Position numbers and translations under genes: made by a program | Shown here: piece by piece, positions 40,694 through 48,695 of the stretch | Numbering within the stretch: the stretch's first letter is position 1 | Layout of the letters: each line of letters starts with the position of its first letter | Source of the DNA: Streptomyces genisteinicus | GTDB lineage: Bacteria; Actinomycetota; Actinomycetes; Streptomycetales; Streptomycetaceae | Length of the DNA: 64,000 nt | Reading direction: 5' to 3' | NCBI RefSeq assembly: GCF_014489615.1 | Contig: NZ_CP060825.1 | Location: 7,548,001-7,612,000, forward strand | Notes under the pieces: model-generated | What the model saw: only the letters and a program-made list of their open reading frames with translations | What the model was told of the DNA's origin: nothing | The model's database searches: none

Positions 40694-41272
40694 TCACGCG
40701 TGCCGGGCGGGCCGGTAGACGAGTTCCTGGATGCGGCCGTCGAGAGTCCGCTGCCCGAGCAGTTCGAGATCGAAGTCCGCCGCGTCCCGGAAGACCGGGT
40801 CCACCCCCGTCCGGCCGGTGATCACGGGGAAGAGCGTCACCTGCACGCGGTCGACCAGACCTGCCGCCATCAGCGCCCGGTTCATCGCCAGGCTGCCGTG
40901 CGAGCGCAACGGCACCGCCGACTGCTCCTTGAGCTGGGCCACGACGTCGACGGCGTCACCGCCCACCAGGTCCGCGTCCGGCCAGTCGAGCGGTCCTTCC
41001 AGCGTGCTCGACACCACCGTGGCCGGCAGGCTCCTCATCCGCTCGACCCAGGGGTCGCGCACCTCGGATCCCGGTCCGCTCGCGGCGAGCATCCGCGCGA
41101 ACAGCCGGTACGTGCGGGCGCCGAGGACCATCCGCTGCTCCTCGCCGTACTGGTCGAGACGGTGGGCGAGGAACTCCGGCCCCTGCTTGCCCCAGTAGCC
41201 GGTCCAGTCCCCGCCGGCGGCACCGAAGCCGTCGAGGCTGGAGAAGACGTCGAACGTGTAGGTGGCGGACAT
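40694..41272 (-). CDS. dihydrofolate reductase family protein
   Basis: This 192-residue protein has the RibD C-terminal/DHFR-like fold. It starts TYTFDVFSSLDGFGAAGGDW, has the NADPH-site-like RMVLGARTYRLFARML, and ends with the VQVTLFPVITGRTGVDPVF strand. The VPLRSHGSLAMNRALMAAGLVD segment is where the cofactor loop normally sits. It is a diverged paralogue of the protein at 14147-14761. The substrate is unknown. GGAG precedes the ATG at 41272. It is a single gene, divergent from the small membrane-protein gene at 41458. Confidence 0.87.
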   Translation of the reverse strand: MSATYTFDVFSSLDGFGAAGGDWTGYWGKQGPEFLAHRLDQYGEEQRMVLGARTYRLFARMLAASGPGSEVRDPWVERMRSLPATVVSSTLEGPLDWPDADLVGGDAVDVVAQLKEQSAVPLRSHGSLAMNRALMAAGLVDRVQVTLFPVITGRTGVDPVFRDAADFDLELLGQRTLDGRIQELVYRPARHA

Positions 41273-41457
41273 GGTGCTCTCCTCGCGTGCAGCCGTGCGT
41301 CCTCGCTGCGGTGGTGGGCTCTCACAGGGGCAGACCGGGGCACGCGGCGGAACTCATCGCCGCGTGCCTGGCCGCCGCGTGCACGGCCCGGAGGGCACCG
41401 CGCGGTTCGCCCGGCCGGGCTCCGGTGGCCGCCGGAATCCGGGGTACACGGCTCGGC

Positions 41458-41763
41458 ATGGCATCGAAGCGCGAACTCTTCAGGTCCTCGCGGGCGGCGC
41501 GCCAGCTGCGCCGGGTCCGCTCCCTCTACACGGGCGGGGTTCTGCTGTGGGCGGCGGCCGCCGCCTGGGCCGGGTGGCTCGATCCGGGGAGCCGTCAGAT
41601 GTGGGTCTCCGTCGCGCTGCTGGCGGTGTTCTCCACGCTGCTGGTCACGTCCTCGGTGTGGCTGTGGCGTCTGAAGCCCGCGGCACGTCCGGCCCGCCGC
41701 GCCGGCCGCGCGGTGAAGGCGGCATCCCGCGTGGTGGCTGCTCCGCACCGCGCGAACGCCTGA
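41458..41763 (+). CDS. small two-helix membrane protein
   Basis: This 101-residue protein has a basic N-terminus (ASKRELFRSSRAARQLRRVRSLY), two hydrophobic segments (GGVLLWAAAAAWAGWL, then WVSVALLAVFSTLLVTSSVWLW) and a basic Ala/Arg-rich tail. It should span the membrane twice with both ends inside. I recognise no named family. The ATG at 41458 is inferred because the coding-like sequence and the first membrane segment start just after it; the Shine-Dalgarno match is weak. A cluster of short direct repeats follows the stop codon. Confidence 0.65.
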   Translation: MASKRELFRSSRAARQLRRVRSLYTGGVLLWAAAAAWAGWLDPGSRQMWVSVALLAVFSTLLVTSSVWLWRLKPAARPARRAGRAVKAASRVVAAPHRANA

Positions 41764-42140
41764 CCGCTGCTGCGATCCTCCACCGGACGGACCCGGACCC
41801 GGACCGACCCGGACCCGGACCGACCCGGACCCGGGTCCGGACCCGTCCGGCCGCCGCGGCCCGCTCCGGCGGCGGCCCCGCGCGACGCCGGGTGCCGCGG
41901 TCCGTCCGCCGCCCGGTGTCCGCCGTCGGGCGTCCGGCGCAGGGACACGGCCCTCCGCCGGGACGCCCGCCCGGCGCTCGCACGGCCCTCCGCGGCGCAC
42001 GCACGGAGCGACGCCACCGACACGGCGGCAGCCGCCCGTACCGCCGCACAACCGCCGCTCCGACTGCCGGTGACGGCCCCCGAAGCCTCCTAACGTGCCG
42101 GTACGCCCCTCTTCCTGCAGGGCGAATCAGGAGGTTCACC
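41764..42140. other. intergenic with repeats, no gene seen
   Basis: This 377-base stretch contains the tandem repeat and palindrome listed separately (41791-41840). A possible promoter (TGAC near 42071, TAACGT at 42091-42096) precedes the secreted peptide gene. No other reading frame is convincing. Confidence 0.4.
41791..41840. repeat. 16-bp tandem repeat with palindrome
   Basis: The unit acccggacccggaccg is repeated 2.6 times (41791-41806, 41807-41822, then partial). It merges into the perfect 16-bp palindrome CCGGACCCGGGTCCGG (41825-41840). It lies 30-80 bases after the stop of the small membrane-protein gene and could help termination. Confidence 0.75.
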
Positions 42141-42356
42141 ATGAAGTACACGGATCACCCGGCTGTCGGGGGTGCCGCGGCCGCCGTCGCCGCGGCCGCG
42201 CTCGTCCTCGGCGGAGCCGGCGCCGCGTCCGCGGAGACGTCGGCCAAGCCGCAGCAGATCACCGCGGTGCAGCTGCAGACCCACCTCGCCGCCGCCGTCG
42301 AGCTGGAGCGCATGGCCGCGGCCTGTACGCCGGCCTGCGCCGGCCAGATCGTGTAG
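42141..42356 (+). CDS. small secreted peptide with C-terminal CxxxC
   Basis: This 71-residue product has a signal peptide with hydrophobic core GGAAAAVAAAALVLGGAGAA and a likely signal-peptidase site after ASA (residue 31). The mature ~40 residues form a predicted amphipathic helix (QITAVQLQTHLAAAVELERM). It ends AAACTPACAGQIV, where Cys62 and Cys66 are the only cysteines. A strong CAGGAGG precedes the ATG. The next gene, 31 bases downstream on the same strand, encodes a Cys-rich protein. The helix-then-short-Cys-tail layout resembles a leader plus core, so a modified peptide is conceivable. The export signal also fits a simple secreted protein. I recognise no family. Confidence 0.65.
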   Translation: MKYTDHPAVGGAAAAVAAAALVLGGAGAASAETSAKPQQITAVQLQTHLAAAVELERMAAACTPACAGQIV

Positions 42357-42387
42357 CAGCCCCCACGGGACCGATCAGGAGGTGGAG

Positions 42388-42897
42388 ATGAGCACCGCGG
42401 AACGTTCCGAGACCAGAACCTGGTGCCCCAGCGGCAAGGCCGACGCGCCGGAGGCGGTCGTCCTGGGCGTGCGGTCGGGGCAGGGCGGCGAAGTCGTGTA
42501 CCTCGCCGACCCCGTACCGGCCCGGGACGTCCTCCCGGTCGTCCCGAAGGACGTCGAGCCGACCCGGGTGCTGCGCTTCGCGTCGCACTGCGTCAGCAAC
42601 TGCCTGCACCGCAGGGGCAACGACTGCACCCTGGTGGAGCGCGTGACGGCGACGCCGGCCGACGAGAGCCGGAGCGTGCCGCGGTGCCATCTGCGCAGCC
42701 ACTGCAAGTGGTGGGAGCAGACCGGCGTGGACGGCTGCCGCCGCTGCCCGGCCGTCGCGACCACGGTCGTCGAGGGCGACGACCTCGGGGCACTGGTCGC
42801 CGACCCGGGGACCACCCGGGAGCAACTGGACGCCTGGATCGCGGCGGACCCCGCCCCGGCGCGAGGGGCGGACGCCACGGGGAGCCGCCCGGCCTGA
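42388..42897 (+). CDS. Cys-rich WCPSG-family protein
   Basis: This 169-residue cytosolic protein starts with TWCPSGKADAPEAVVLGV. Two Cys clusters follow: HCVSNCLHRRGNDC (about 67-80) and RCHLRSHCKWWEQTGVDGCRRC (about 98-119, in part). Eight or more conserved-looking cysteines in CxxxC and CxxC settings suggest iron-sulfur or zinc binding. I recall similar WCPSG...CxWxxxxGxxxCxxCP proteins in diverse bacteria, all uncharacterised; this is from memory. GGAGG precedes the ATG at 42388. It follows the secreted peptide gene by 31 bases, so the two are probably co-transcribed and may act on one process. Confidence 0.75.
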   Translation: MSTAERSETRTWCPSGKADAPEAVVLGVRSGQGGEVVYLADPVPARDVLPVVPKDVEPTRVLRFASHCVSNCLHRRGNDCTLVERVTATPADESRSVPRCHLRSHCKWWEQTGVDGCRRCPAVATTVVEGDDLGALVADPGTTREQLDAWIAADPAPARGADATGSRPA

Positions 42898-43114
42898 CGG
42901 CCCCGCACCGGCGACCGCCGTGCCGGACGGAACCTCGTCCCGCGCGGCGGTCGCGCGCGTCGTCACCGCTCCCGGGGGCCCGGGCACCCCGCCTGACCGC
43001 AGGGTGCCCGCCCGGCGGCGCCCCTCACGGTCCCGTGGCCGCCAGATCGATCATGCGGTGCATCACCGGCCCGGGGATGCCGGGGTTCCGCACCCCCGGC
43101 ACCCCCCAGAGGCT

Positions 43115-44533
43115 TCAGGCAGGAGTGCGCAGCAGCCCGACGAGCGCCGGAACCGACAGTGCCGGGTGGACCTCCGCCCAGTGCCGGACCGCGGCGTCCT
43201 CGTCGCGCAGCAGCCGTGCGGCCGCGCCAGACGACAGCCTCGGGTCCCGCGCCGCCCGGCCGCGCACCTCGTGGTCGGGATCGTGAGCGAACCGTTCGAC
43301 CAGGCCGGTCGTGGACGCCGGGTCGTCCAGGGCGAGTTGCCGCATCCGGGGATCGGGGTCCGCCGCGAACCGCAGCAGCCCCGCGCGAGGGAAGTTCCGG
43401 TGGCCGCGGGGCACATCGGGCTTCGACAGACTGCCGTTCCACCACCGCCACACCTCGAGCAGCATGGCGGGCGGCGCATCGTCGCAGGACTCCGCGAGGA
43501 AGAGCCGGACCACGTCGTCCTCGTCCCGCGCGAGCCGTTCCACCACGTCCGGCGGCAGCCTCGCGGCCCGCGCGACGCTGCTGCGGAGCAGCGGGTAGAC
43601 CGAGCCCGCCAGTCGCCGCATCTCCTCCGGATCACCGTGCCGGGCAAGGACCCACGGCACGTCCAGCCGCATTCCGGCAGGGTCGAAGTCCGGCGGCAGG
43701 GCGAGAGCACGCGACTCCTCGTCGAGCCCGGGATGGACGGACGCGGCGAGCCGCACCCGGGGCTCGCCGTCGGCCGCGAGCACCATGACGAGGTCGGTGT
43801 CCAGCCACGGGTTGCCGGCGAGCGCCAGCCGTATCTCCCGGTCCCCGTGCCGGACCAGTTCCTCGGCCAGCGCACGGTCCAGCCGGCAGCTCCCGGCCGC
43901 GGCCGGCCGGTCCAGCGCCTCGAACACTGTTCGTGACAGGGGGAGTTCCCGGTGCCGGCACAGCATTGCTTCGTTGCGGACGCCGGGATGCGGGTCCGCC
44001 TGCAGCGCCTCGCGTCCGGACGGCGGCAGGCATTCCCATGCGGGCCCGCAGGCAGCCGCCCGCACCGCTGCGACCGGGTCGGCGACGAGTGCGGTCAGCA
44101 GGCGTGGGGGCAGGCCGGGATGCTCCGCGGCGGCGGCGCGCACACCGGGCGAGGCGTCCTCCGCGAGTCGCACGTACCCCTCCGCGGTCAGACCGCGCTC
44201 GCGGCACCCGGCCGACGACGCGTACACGGCACGGCGCGCGGCCGACGGCTCGGCGAGCAGGAGCGCCGTCCACTGCTCCGCACTCATGTCCGGCCGGCCT
44301 TCGGCGAGACGGCTCCGCACGGTGCCATCTCGATGCCCGATCGCCGCCGCGACGACCGCGTCCGACCGCGCCCACCCCAGCGGGGCGTCCACACCGTGGT
44401 CGAGCAGTCTGATCACCACGTCGTCCGGCGCCCCCCGGTTGAGTCCCAGCCCGTCGAGCCAGCCCCCGCGCACCCGCCACGGCAGCCCCGCCCCGTCCTC
44501 GAACAGCGCGTCCCACCCCTGATCCACGACCAT
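43115..44533 (-). CDS. leucine-rich-variant/HEAT-like repeat protein
   Basis: This 472-residue protein is built of about a dozen ~24-residue helical repeats of the type (D)-x-x-x-x-VRxxAAxHPxLPPxLLxxL. Examples are EDASPGVRAAAAEHPGLPPRLLTALVADP, DPHPGVRNEAMLCRHRELPL, DPRMRQLALDDPASTTGLVERFAHDPDHEVRGRAARDP (shown in part). Such arrays make curved superhelices that bind partner proteins. The N-terminal ~120 residues are less regular. Streptomyces contain many proteins of this kind, of unknown role. The ATG at 44533 begins MVVDQGWDALF. No operon partner is evident. Confidence 0.8.
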   Translation of the reverse strand: MVVDQGWDALFEDGAGLPWRVRGGWLDGLGLNRGAPDDVVIRLLDHGVDAPLGWARSDAVVAAAIGHRDGTVRSRLAEGRPDMSAEQWTALLLAEPSAARRAVYASSAGCRERGLTAEGYVRLAEDASPGVRAAAAEHPGLPPRLLTALVADPVAAVRAAACGPAWECLPPSGREALQADPHPGVRNEAMLCRHRELPLSRTVFEALDRPAAAGSCRLDRALAEELVRHGDREIRLALAGNPWLDTDLVMVLAADGEPRVRLAASVHPGLDEESRALALPPDFDPAGMRLDVPWVLARHGDPEEMRRLAGSVYPLLRSSVARAARLPPDVVERLARDEDDVVRLFLAESCDDAPPAMLLEVWRWWNGSLSKPDVPRGHRNFPRAGLLRFAADPDPRMRQLALDDPASTTGLVERFAHDPDHEVRGRAARDPRLSSGAAARLLRDEDAAVRHWAEVHPALSVPALVGLLRTPA

Positions 44534-44808
44534 GTGGCCATCATGCCGCCCGACGCCGTGCCGCCCGACCCCGATCCTCTGCGGAGACGGCCCCGGAGGA
44601 ACGGCCCTCACGGCCCCGGCGCGCGGCCCGCCCGGCCGTGCGGAAATCCGATGGGACGCCGCCGGGAAGACGTCTATGGTTGCCGGGTTCACGATCCGCA
44701 CGTCCCGAACGAGGTGTATTCCGATGACGGTCCGCGTCACGTCGGCCGGTTCCTCCCGGCCGTCCTCCGCACACACCCTGACCTCATCGCACCCGAAGGA
44801 CATCACTC
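44534..44808. other. intergenic; possible short leader frame
   Basis: This 275-base region lies between divergent genes. A 38-codon frame starts at the ATG at about 44724 with GAGGTG upstream and runs across the methyltransferase start. It could be a leader peptide, but composition and motifs do not settle this. Confidence 0.35.
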
Positions 44809-45555
44809 GTGGATCTTCCACGCATCTTCACCATCCGTGAGAGCGGCCACCGCATCCACAACCCGTTCACCGAGGACAAGCTCGCCTCCCTGGGCCGCGC
44901 CCTGCGCCTGCCGCCGGGGACGCGGGTGCTCGACCTGGCCAGCGGCTCGGGCGAGATGCTCTGCACCTGGGCACGTGACCTCGGCTTCACGGGCACGGGA
45001 GTCGACATCAGCACGGTCTTCACCGCACAGGCCCGCGCCCGCGCCACCGAACTCGGCGTGGCCGACCGTGTCACGTTCGTCCACGGCGACGCGTGCGGGC
45101 ACGTCGCGGACGAGCCGGTCGATCTCGCTGCCTGCGTCGGTGCCACATGGATCGGCGACGGCGTCGCCGGTACGGTGCGCCTGCTGGACCGCAGCCTGCG
45201 CCCCGGAGGCCTGATGCTGATCGGCGAGCCGTACTGGCTCCGCACACCGGCCGACCGGGAAACCGTGGAAGCCTGCCACGCCGCCGACGTGTCCGACTTC
45301 CTCCTGCTGCCGGAACTGATGGGACAGTTCGGCGACCTGGGGTACGACGTCGTCGAAATGGTGCTGGCCGACCAGGACAGCTGGGACCGGTACCAGGCGG
45401 CGCAGTGGCTCGCCATGCGCCGCTGGCTCGACGGCAACCCCGGCGACGAGTTGGCACCCCAGGTACGTGCCGAGCTCACCACCGGGCCCGCACAGTACGC
45501 GCGCCACGTGCGCGACCATCTCGGCTGGGGAGTGTTCGCGCTGATGAAGCGCTGA
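44809..45555 (+). CDS. class I SAM-dependent methyltransferase
   Basis: This 248-residue methyltransferase has the class I Rossmann motifs: VLDLASGSGEML (motif I, about residues 41-52), TGVDIS (motif II acidic residue), VTFVHGDACG, and VDLAACVGATW. The AAQWLAMRRWLDG segment follows near the C-terminus. The N-terminal MDLPRIFTIRESGHRIHNPF resembles small-molecule methyltransferases of Streptomyces. The substrate is unknown. The GTG start has AGGA about 9 bases upstream. A near-perfect hairpin 13 bases after the stop (45568-45599) should terminate the message. It is a monocistronic gene. Confidence 0.9.
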   Translation: MDLPRIFTIRESGHRIHNPFTEDKLASLGRALRLPPGTRVLDLASGSGEMLCTWARDLGFTGTGVDISTVFTAQARARATELGVADRVTFVHGDACGHVADEPVDLAACVGATWIGDGVAGTVRLLDRSLRPGGLMLIGEPYWLRTPADRETVEACHAADVSDFLLLPELMGQFGDLGYDVVEMVLADQDSWDRYQAAQWLAMRRWLDGNPGDELAPQVRAELTTGPAQYARHVRDHLGWGVFALMKR

Positions 45556-45567
45556 CTCCTTCCGCGC

Positions 45568-45599
45568 GGGGCGGGGACGGTCGACACCGTCCCCGCCCC
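45568..45599 (+). terminator. strong hairpin terminator
   Basis: GGGGCGGGGACGGT (45568-45581) pairs perfectly with ACCGTCCCCGCCCC (45586-45599) around the loop CGAC. This 14-bp GC-rich stem starts 13 bases after the methyltransferase stop. No U-run follows, as is common in Streptomyces. It is the clearest terminator-like structure in the window. Confidence 0.85.
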
Positions 45600-45890
45600 G
45601 CACGGGGACGCCGGCCCGACGCGGGTCACGCGGCCCCCGTCCCGTACCCCGCCCTCCGTGGCTCGGACCTCCCCATGCCGGGCCCGCGCGCCTCTTCGCC
45701 GCCCGGTGCCGGCCTCTGACGCCCCTTGCGCCGGGGCGAGGCGTTCGGACCTCCGTCCCGGACGCCTTCGGGGAGGGCCCGACCGCGGCTGACGGGCGGC
45801 GAACCACGCGTCAGATCCCGCTGCCTGCACGCGCGGGACGGGGAGCCCCACCGTCGGCGCCCCGCGACGGAGGGAACACCCCGGCGTGGT
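45600..45890. other. intergenic, no gene seen
   Basis: This region lies between the methyltransferase terminator and the stop of the convergent lipoprotein gene. Reading frames here lack motifs and ribosome binding sites. Confidence 0.4.
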
Positions 45891-46700
45891 TCAGGATCCG
45901 CCGGGTCCGGTGACCTCGACGGCCTCACCGAGGTCCGGAGCCGCGCGCCGGGCGACTTCAGCCGCCTGCTCCGCATCGGCGCCGTCCGCGACCACGACGG
46001 TCACCGCCGAACCGGAGACGGCATCGCGCCGCAGGCTCGCGCGGAGCACCGGGTACCGGGCCCGCACCGCCTCGTACGCCGCGATCGCCTCGGCGGGGAA
46101 CGCGTCGTGGAAGTCCGTCTCCACGAACAGCCCCGGTCCGGTGACCCGCAGAACCGTCGTGCCGGACAGCGGCCGGTGCCTGCCGCCTGCCGCGGCGACG
46201 TCCTTGAACACCGCCAACGCCCCGCCGGCATCGGCTGTGGTGACCTCGACCCTCCGGCGGTCGGCGGCCTTCTTCGACGCCGCTTCGTCAATGTCCGCGT
46301 CCTTCACCCGGTCGTCGCCGGCCAGGGACTGCCAGAGCGACAGCACCTCTGCGGCGTCCGACTCGTCCGTGGCGACGGTGAAGGTGACGGCGTCCGCCGC
46401 GATGCGGCCCGTGATCTTGGCGTGGCCGGCGGCGTAGTCCCTCATCTCGCCCGCCAGCGCGGTCACGCGCCCTGCCGGGGTGCCCTCCACCAGGGTCAGC
46501 GTGCCGGTCGACGTCCCGCTGAAGGGGAGCGTGTTGTTCTTGGTCGTGCTGATGCCGGCCACGTCCGGCGTGCCCGCCCAGTCCTCCTCGAAGTCAGCCG
46601 CCAGCGCCGTGCCTTCGTCGACCGCGCAGCCCGCCGACAGGCCCAGGCCGAGCACCAGCGCGGCGATCGGGACGGACTTCCGCAGGACGCCTCTTCTCAA
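45891..46700 (-). CDS. secreted lipoprotein, unknown function
   Basis: This 269-residue lipoprotein has a basic start (RRGVLRKS), a hydrophobic helix (VPIAALVLGLGLSA) and lipobox LSAGC (Cys about residue 24). The mature part (GTPDVAGISTTKNNTLPFSG...LVEGTPAGRVTALAGEMRDY...TFTVATDESDAAEVLSLW) contains repeated alpha/beta segments and one cysteine, the lipidated one. I cannot place it in a named family. A TTG start at 46700 is chosen because GGAG lies 6 bases upstream and no ATG/GTG fits before the signal sequence. It is divergent from the VOC gene. Confidence 0.75.
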   Translation of the reverse strand: MRRGVLRKSVPIAALVLGLGLSAGCAVDEGTALAADFEEDWAGTPDVAGISTTKNNTLPFSGTSTGTLTLVEGTPAGRVTALAGEMRDYAAGHAKITGRIAADAVTFTVATDESDAAEVLSLWQSLAGDDRVKDADIDEAASKKAADRRRVEVTTADAGGALAVFKDVAAAGGRHRPLSGTTVLRVTGPGLFVETDFHDAFPAEAIAAYEAVRARYPVLRASLRRDAVSGSAVTVVVADGADAEQAAEVARRAAPDLGEAVEVTGPGGS

Positions 46701-46862
46701 CTCGGTCTCCTCGTATGCGGACGGGCCCCGGGGGCGTCGGTCCCCGGCCTGCCTGTGCCGGCCGGGGCGGGAACAGCCTAGAGCCCGGGCGGCGCCACCC
46801 CTCCCGCGGTGCCCGGCCCCGCATTCCCGCGCACCGGACCGTGCTGCCCCTACGCTGGCGCG

Positions 46863-47213
46863 ATGGCCGTCCTCCTCTTCGCAGGCATTCCCGTGCAGGA
46901 CCACACCGCCGCCCTGGCCTGGTACGAACGGCTGCTGGGCACACCGCCGACCTATGTCCCGAGCGACACCGAGGCGGTGTGGGAACTGGCGGAGAACCGG
47001 TCCTTCGCCGTGGAACACCTCCCGGGACACGCGGGGCATGCCCGGCACACCGTCTTCCTGGGCGGCCCGCGTGACCTCGACTCCTTCGTGGAGAGGGCGA
47101 TCGCCGCGGGCGTGGCCCCCGTCCGGCGGGAGACGTACGGCAACGGCGTGCGCAAGGTGACCTTCCGCGACCCGGACGGGAACGAGATCGGGTTCGGGGC
47201 CCCGCCGGAGTGA
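46863..47213 (+). CDS. VOC superfamily (glyoxalase-like) protein
   Basis: This 116-residue vicinal-oxygen-chelate fold protein has VLLFAGIPVQDHTAALAWYERLLG (first beta-alpha-beta, metal-ligand region) and the closing VRKVTFRDPDGNEIGFGAP (DPDGNxxGF, about residues 95-113). Activities range from glyoxalase to antibiotic resistance and dioxygenase-related roles; the substrate is unknown. The His/Glu metal ligands are only partly recognisable. It starts at the ATG at 46863. It is divergent from the lipoprotein gene and followed by a 48-residue basic protein gene. Confidence 0.9.
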   Translation: MAVLLFAGIPVQDHTAALAWYERLLGTPPTYVPSDTEAVWELAENRSFAVEHLPGHAGHARHTVFLGGPRDLDSFVERAIAAGVAPVRRETYGNGVRKVTFRDPDGNEIGFGAPPE

Positions 47214-47321
47214 CGCACCGTCGGGAACCGGTGCCCGTCCTCAGGCCCGGCCGCATCCTCCAGGACATCCTTGTGCCACCCCGGGGTAGGCGGACGGTGA
47301 CACCGTCTCCAGGAGGAAGCC

Positions 47322-47468
47322 ATGCCCGGCCTCGTCGCCCGACTCACCCGGTTCACCCGCAGCCCGCAGGGGCAGCGGACCATCGCCTCGGCACGACGTG
47401 CCGCCGCCGACCCCCGCAAGCGCGCCCAGGCCCAACGGCTCCTGGGCCGACTGCGCGGACGCCGCTGA
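47322..47468 (+). CDS. very small basic protein, 48 aa
   Basis: This 48-residue highly basic protein reads MPGLVARLTRFTRSPQGQRT and continues as an amphipathic, Arg-rich helix (ARRAAADPRKRAQAQRLLGRLRG). A near-consensus AGGAGG lies 5 bases before the ATG, which makes expression likely. Similar short FxRSPQGxR peptides occur in Streptomyces, to my memory, without known function. The net charge suggests nucleic-acid or membrane binding. It is downstream of the VOC gene on the same strand, 108 bases away. Confidence 0.65.
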   Translation: MPGLVARLTRFTRSPQGQRTIASARRAAADPRKRAQAQRLLGRLRGRR

Positions 47469-48030
47469 CCCGCGCCCGGCGCCGCGACCGACCTGCGGCG
47501 CCGGGCGAGCGTCCACCCACTCATGCGGATGACCCGATCGGGTGATCCTGGCCGTGAGGGCAATCCGCCGGACCGGTCGCCCACGAACACCCTGTGTCCG
47601 CGAGCCGCTCGGAGGGTGCGTGCCCGTCGGACATCGTGCCGCCGTCCTGTGCGGCACGAGCGGTGTCCGGCAGGGAAGGGACAGCCCCCGGACACCGGCC
47701 GTCGGCCCCGACGTGCCCCGGGGCCGACGGCCGCCTCCCCGTGGCGGCGCGACCGCCGAGATCGCCCGGCGCCTGCGGCACCAGCACGACGACGATCACC
47801 TGCCTTTCGGCGACGGCACCCGCGTACCCGGGCTCGTACCGGTGCGGTGACCCGGCGCACGGGGCCCTTCGGCGAAGAGCAACGGAGCACGCTCCCGCCG
47901 GCGCACCGGCAGACGGACGCCGCCCCCGCATACGGGCATGGTCCGTCCGCCCCCGCATACGGGCACGGTGCGCCTGGCTGAGAGGGCGGCACCGAACGCG
48001 ACGGCCGGTGAGGCGTGTTCGGCGCGGCCG
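47469..48030. other. 562-base stretch without a confident gene
   Basis: Several frames are open on both strands. One plus frame ending at 47850 ends PRGGATAEIARRLRHQHDDDHLPFGDGTRVPGLVPVR (shown in part, about 47738-47850) and looks somewhat protein-like, perhaps a gene remnant. The right end holds a 19-bp direct repeat (47920-47965). No function can be assigned. Confidence 0.4.
47920..47965. repeat. 19-bp direct repeat, period 27
   Basis: The 19-bp block ccgcccccgcatacgggca occurs at 47920-47938 and 47947-47965. Each copy contains the palindrome-like CCCG-CATA-CGGG. They lie 66-111 bases beyond the stop of the second FLEP peptide gene on its downstream side. They could be binding sites or a small tandem duplication. 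Confidence 0.75.
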
Positions 48031-48207
48031 CTACTCCGCGCCCGGTGCTCGGAGATCCTCCGCGCCGTCCTCGCAGCCCGGACCTGCCTCGTCGTCGTAC
48101 ACCGGCTCGAGGAACACGTGCCGGAAGTCCGGCAGGGGAGTGGCCGGTGGCTGCCGGTGCCGCCGGACATGAGGCTGCGACGGTGGCGTGGGCGGTAGCA
48201 AGGACAT
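48031..48207 (-). CDS. short peptide with FLEP motif, second copy
   Basis: This 58-residue peptide starts MSLLPPTPPSQPHVRRHRQP and contains DFRHVFLEPVYDDEAG, followed by an acidic tail (CEDGAEDLRAPGAE). The core FLEP with a preceding basic-aromatic segment and following acidic residues parallels the 50-residue peptide at 15601-15753. GGAG lies 6 bases before the ATG. It is a single short gene in a 1.2-kb gene-poor stretch, on the minus strand. No signal peptide or modifying enzyme gene is adjacent. It has one cysteine. Function is unknown. Confidence 0.62.
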   Translation of the reverse strand: MSLLPPTPPSQPHVRRHRQPPATPLPDFRHVFLEPVYDDEAGPGCEDGAEDLRAPGAE

Positions 48208-48695
48208 GCAGGTCTCCTGCAGTGGTGAGCGTGAAGGATGTACGTCGCCGACGCACGCCCTTGCCCGGGCGGTCGCGTCAAGCGGCGAGCGAACTCCATT
48301 GTGCCGCACATCAGTTCGATTGGCGGGGTGATTCCGCCCAAGGCGCCATGAGGGTGCCCGGTAACCCGCTCGGGCCCGCGGCGGGCCCGAGCGGGTCCAT
48401 GGTTCACTACCGGACGCGAGACGGCCCGGGCTTCCCGGCGCGGCGCTCGCCGATACACAGCGACCAGCCCCCGCACCCGGGGAAGGACGTACGGGCCTTC
48501 GCCCGCGGTCGCACCCCGCGCCGGCCCCGCGCGGGGGCCGGAACGACGGCACGACCCGTCTCCGGACCGGCCACCGGCGCCCCTCGCAACCGCCCGGACC
48601 GGCTGCGCTGCCCGGCCGTCACCCCCGACGGCCCTCGCACCGACCGGCCTCCGGTGCGGCACAGGCCCCGGCAGGGGCTCAGGCCCCCGGCATGG
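48208..48695. other. 488-base stretch without a confident gene
   Basis: This is the region between the FLEP peptide start and the stop of the SWIM-protein gene. On the minus strand it should contain the peptide's promoter; TACATC about 40 bases before the ATG is a weak candidate -10. No protein frame is convincing. Confidence 0.35.

Noticed and set aside
44532..44840. 102-codon frame upstream of the methyltransferase gene
   Set aside because: It runs into the methyltransferase start out of frame and shows no domain; at most a short leader frame (from about 44724) may exist.
47594..48172. 192-codon plus frame in the gene-poor stretch
   Set aside because: Low-complexity composition, includes the direct repeats, and is antisense to the better supported FLEP peptide.
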